From Smittium mucronatum (taxonomy: Eukaryota > Kickxellomycota > Harpellomycetes > Harpellales > Legeriomycetaceae): 64,000 nucleotides of DNA. A model generated the notes under the pieces. That model was not told the origin of the DNA, ran no database searches, and saw only the letters and a list, made by a program, of their open reading frames with translations. The stretch is taken from contig LSSL01002192.1 of assembly GCA_001953115.1 (NCBI GenBank), forward strand, positions 25,089-89,088, in the 5' to 3' direction. The translations under genes were made by a program, and so were the position numbers. Positions 60,901-64,000 of this stretch are shown in pieces (position 1 is the first letter of the stretch; each line of letters starts with the position of its first letter).

Positions 60901-63900
60901 AGACAGCCCATCTTATAATGGCAGAACTTAAAACGTTAATTTTTTAAGCATAGATACTTATAAGGAGCTTATCTATAAAAACTTCATTATATTATTGTTA
61001 GTACGCTTATTTTTATATAATTTTTATGCTCTGAAAAGTACAAATATTTATTCCTACATAAATTGATTCATGGAAATCGTATTTGAGATATATTGCGAGA
61101 CTCTCTATGTACAAATACGGTAGACGACTGAGGAAATTATTGGGTTTTCAATCTTTAGTTTTTTCAATAATTTTCGACTTTTTTTAGCACATTTCTTTAT
61201 ATAGATATATGCCAATAAAATTTTGTGAAAAAAAAATCTTATAAAACAATATTGTTATGTTTGATTTTTCAAAATTTCCCGTTAATTAATATGAATCCTA
61301 TTTTTTAATTTATATAGAATTCGGTTTTAAGTCATTTAAACCATATTTGCGAGTCTTTTTTTCATAAATGCAGAGAAAATGATAGTAGTAATATATATAT
61401 ATATTAAAAAAATATTTTCAAAGATTCTATGTTTCTTGATTATTATTAAAAATTGAAAAATGATTTTTTTTTTTAATTAAACGTATATTTATTATATAGA
61501 TCCCTAAATGGTATATAATTTTATTTAAAACATATTATTAAAGTTTTTAGATATTTTTTATTTAGTTATATAATTTTTCATCGAAATAATACTATATAAA
61601 TATTTACCAAATCTTTATAAAAATTATTTTAAATTATATATTACCTCTTATTGTTAGTCTTTTTTCATTATCTTTCGAAACATATATAAATTACTTATTT
61701 TAATCTGTAAAAATTTTCATTAAATTTAATTGGTATTTTCATAATAACTTTTAAAAAAATGCTATACCCGAAATCTCGGTTTTAAGCTTAATTATATAAT
61801 TTTAGCATTTGAATGAAATTTTAAAGTATATATATCCTCTATAAGACTTATTTTAATGCGTCGATCTTAGAGATTAATCTATATGTTTAATATCTTATAG
61901 AAATATATTCGTAAGACCTGAAATCCAGTATCGTAATTTTTTCAATAGAAATTTTTTTATTCAATTGTATAACATAAAATCAGACTTTTATGTAAATTTT
62001 TCCTACAGTTTTAGCTTAAAGAAATAAAAAAGAATCTTATATATTACTGTAAGATCCTTTAACGGTTTATATTTAATTTATCCATAATTATATTTTAATA
62101 CCAAAACATCATCTTAAATTTTGCAATAATATAAATTTCCAAAATATTTAATAAAAAATCAACATATGCTAGTTTAATAAAAAAAAAATTTTCCTATATA
62201 ACTATAAGTTGCACATTAAATTTTTCATCATCACAAAAAAAAAATCAATAAAATAAGCCATATACTCAGCAATTTTATTGATAAGTTCTTTTACTTTATA
62301 TTTAAATCTGAAATTATTTCTTGTTATTAGACTACAAACTTTAAATAAATTGGAAAAATTTTAACTTTATAATAGTTTAATAAAGCTATATCAAACTCGG
62401 AATTTAATATAATTTGCGATAATTTTCTGTATATAATCTAACTTTTAGTTTTTTTAATACTTAATTTAACTAATATTGGGGTCTTTTTCTTAAAATATAA
62501 CTTATTTTTCTGTTTTTAAAATTATTTTTTGTTTGATATGAATTATAAAACTAAGAATTGTTTTGGAGATTTTATAGAAAAAAAGGTGAATAAAAATATT
62601 AAAAGAAATGATAATATCATAATTTAAAAATTTTTACTTTAAAATTATTAATATGGGAATTTTTTTCATAGTACTGTTAAATTTACGATAAAATCCTATA
62701 AATGTAACTATTTACGGCCAGATGTAAAAAATAAAAAAGATGTTTTTTTTTATATTTTAAATTAAATCATTTTTATATGCTTAAAAAAAAAAACTATAAT
62801 ATATATAAATATACATTAAGAATATTTTTTATTCAAAAATAAAAAATAATTATTATGCGTACTATCATTTATAAGTGAATTATCAAAAAAATTCATAGAA
62901 TTTATCATATAAAAAAAAATAAACAAATTTTTTTTTTTTTCAAAAAACACTTTATTTGGATTTTATTAATTAAATTTAATATTAAGAATGAAGAAAACTA
63001 TTTTTGATTTAAAATTTTCTTTTACTTTAGGGATAGGCTCAAATTGACACCCCCTAAGTTCGCATCACGAAAAATAAATTGAATTTTTTTCTTATTATCT
63101 GAAATTTTTTTGAGTAATAATAAATATTTTTCTTAGATTAATTTCCAATTATTAGTAAAATATATATTCGCCATATTACTAAATAATTAACCTCTCAAAT
63201 ATTAATTCAAATATAGATGATATTGTAAATCCTTTAATGCTTTGATAGAGCTGTTTTCCATTAGAAATCAATGAAAAATCTCCAAAAATATGAGGACATT
63301 TTTCTAGATTCAATTCTAACTCATTAATAAAATCATGCAGTTTCAAATAAAATTTAAATTAAAAAAAATAAGTTTGAGAATCTGATAAATGGAGAAAAAA
63401 TTATTAATAGAAACAATTCCCGTTTTAAATAAATTAGCTAAACTTATTCAATTGAGTTCATAATGGGTTTTTAACAACTATTCTACTGTAAACTGGATTT
63501 TAAAATAGGGATAAATTTTTTTAAAAGTTATAAGGATATTTAATGACAAAAATATAAAAAAGATAATATATTATTTGGATTGTTAATTTAAGGAAGATTA
63601 AATTTATAAATTTTTTAATACATTTCAGAGTTTGAGATATCAAAGAAAGTAATATAAAAGTGAATTTACATTGATTAAGTTTGCTTTGACAATTACAACT
63701 TTACTTTCTATTTATAGATTTTTATAAATTTAACAATAAAGTATAGATAGTGAGCTTATAATTATAATTATATATAATGAATGTAAAATAACATTTTATT
63801 AGACAAAATGATAATAGATTCTATGAATGTTAAAATTTGGAAAAATCCAAAATGAAAAGCATCCTATACTTTCAAAAATATTATGCGTTTGTACAAGGTT

Positions 63901-64000
63901 AGCGGAAAATTTATCAATTATAAAAAAACTGTAAAAATATGCTATTTTATTTTGTAACTTATTTTTGACTTATTACATTTAAAATATCTGAAAAAGTATA
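51931..64000. other. long AT-rich region, essentially gene-free
   Basis: Twelve kilobases without a supported gene. It includes an (ATAAT)n tract at about 53315-53335, an AT run near 61391-61404, an AGTGA-rich patch at 52188-52280 that is open on both strands for 30-50 codons, and a possible coding relic at 60703-61147 listed separately. Open frames at 52885-53094 and 54916-55122 have background composition. Confidence 0.5.
60703..61147 (-). pseudogene. possible decayed coding region, unknown
   Basis: Two protein-like minus-strand frames follow each other. From 61147 to 61013: NNFLSRLPYLYIESLAIYLK, YDFHESIYVGINICTFQS. From 60912 to 60703: LSELNHLTKLIGTGISFNYP, DLRFQSHFRQSDEIMCSF, then an F-run with CAG and ITLIPIHFVLRNDVELIK. 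Two T-rich stretches ending in CAG look like splice acceptors, but no matching donors of the size seen in the FKBP gene were found. The local G+C is above background. It is a relic, a small multi-exon gene or chance. The family is not recognised. Confidence 0.3.

Overview
The window is eukaryotic nuclear DNA, extremely A+T-rich (about four fifths A+T by eye) and very gene-poor. The best taxonomic clue is a three-exon gene at 15667-16476 on the minus strand. It encodes an FKBP25/FKBP3-type prolyl isomerase with the N-terminal helical bundle known mainly from animals. Together with short introns (87 and 78 bp), animal-style transposon relics and fast-evolving proteins, this suggests an AT-rich animal or close relative, perhaps a reduced parasite. 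The species cannot be named from this sequence. The nuclear code looks standard: three paralogues end at the same alignment position with TGA, TAA and TAG.

Layout. 1-5.4 kb: AT-rich, no convincing gene. 5.4-8.5 kb and 11.7-14.7 kb: two intronless genes of about 1,020 codons on the minus strand, members of an unrecognised protein family. A third member lies on the plus strand at 34.8-37.8 kb. Between the first two sits a 629-bp dispersed repeat; its second copy is at 27.2-27.8 kb in opposite orientation, and a 3'-end fragment is at 17.4 kb. 15.7-16.5 kb: the FKBP25-like gene. 17.1-19.1 kb: a transposon graveyard with pogo/Tigger-like terminal inverted repeats, the retroposon tail and a decayed MULE transposase. 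19-34 kb: AT-rich DNA with a few decayed coding stretches. 39.8-40.1 kb: a coding-like Cys/His/Trp-rich stretch on the minus strand. 42.3 kb: an isolated FLYWCH-like remnant. 44.6-45.8 kb: two tiny paralogous cysteine-containing ORFs on the minus strand, each with a C/G homopolymer tract upstream. 50.1-51.9 kb: a second decayed FLYWCH-MULE-SWIM transposase. 52-64 kb: almost featureless AT-rich DNA.

The most interesting material is the three-member family of roughly 1,000-residue proteins. They share a variable, low-complexity N-terminal half, a conserved central segment and a strongly conserved C-terminal domain of about 175 residues ending in a SPxxxTxRMPxIxFG signature. I do not recognise the family. 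The second item of interest is the pair of 49- and 59-residue DTR...NxCxLV...DC...C proteins. No operon-like or pathway relationship among the genes is visible.
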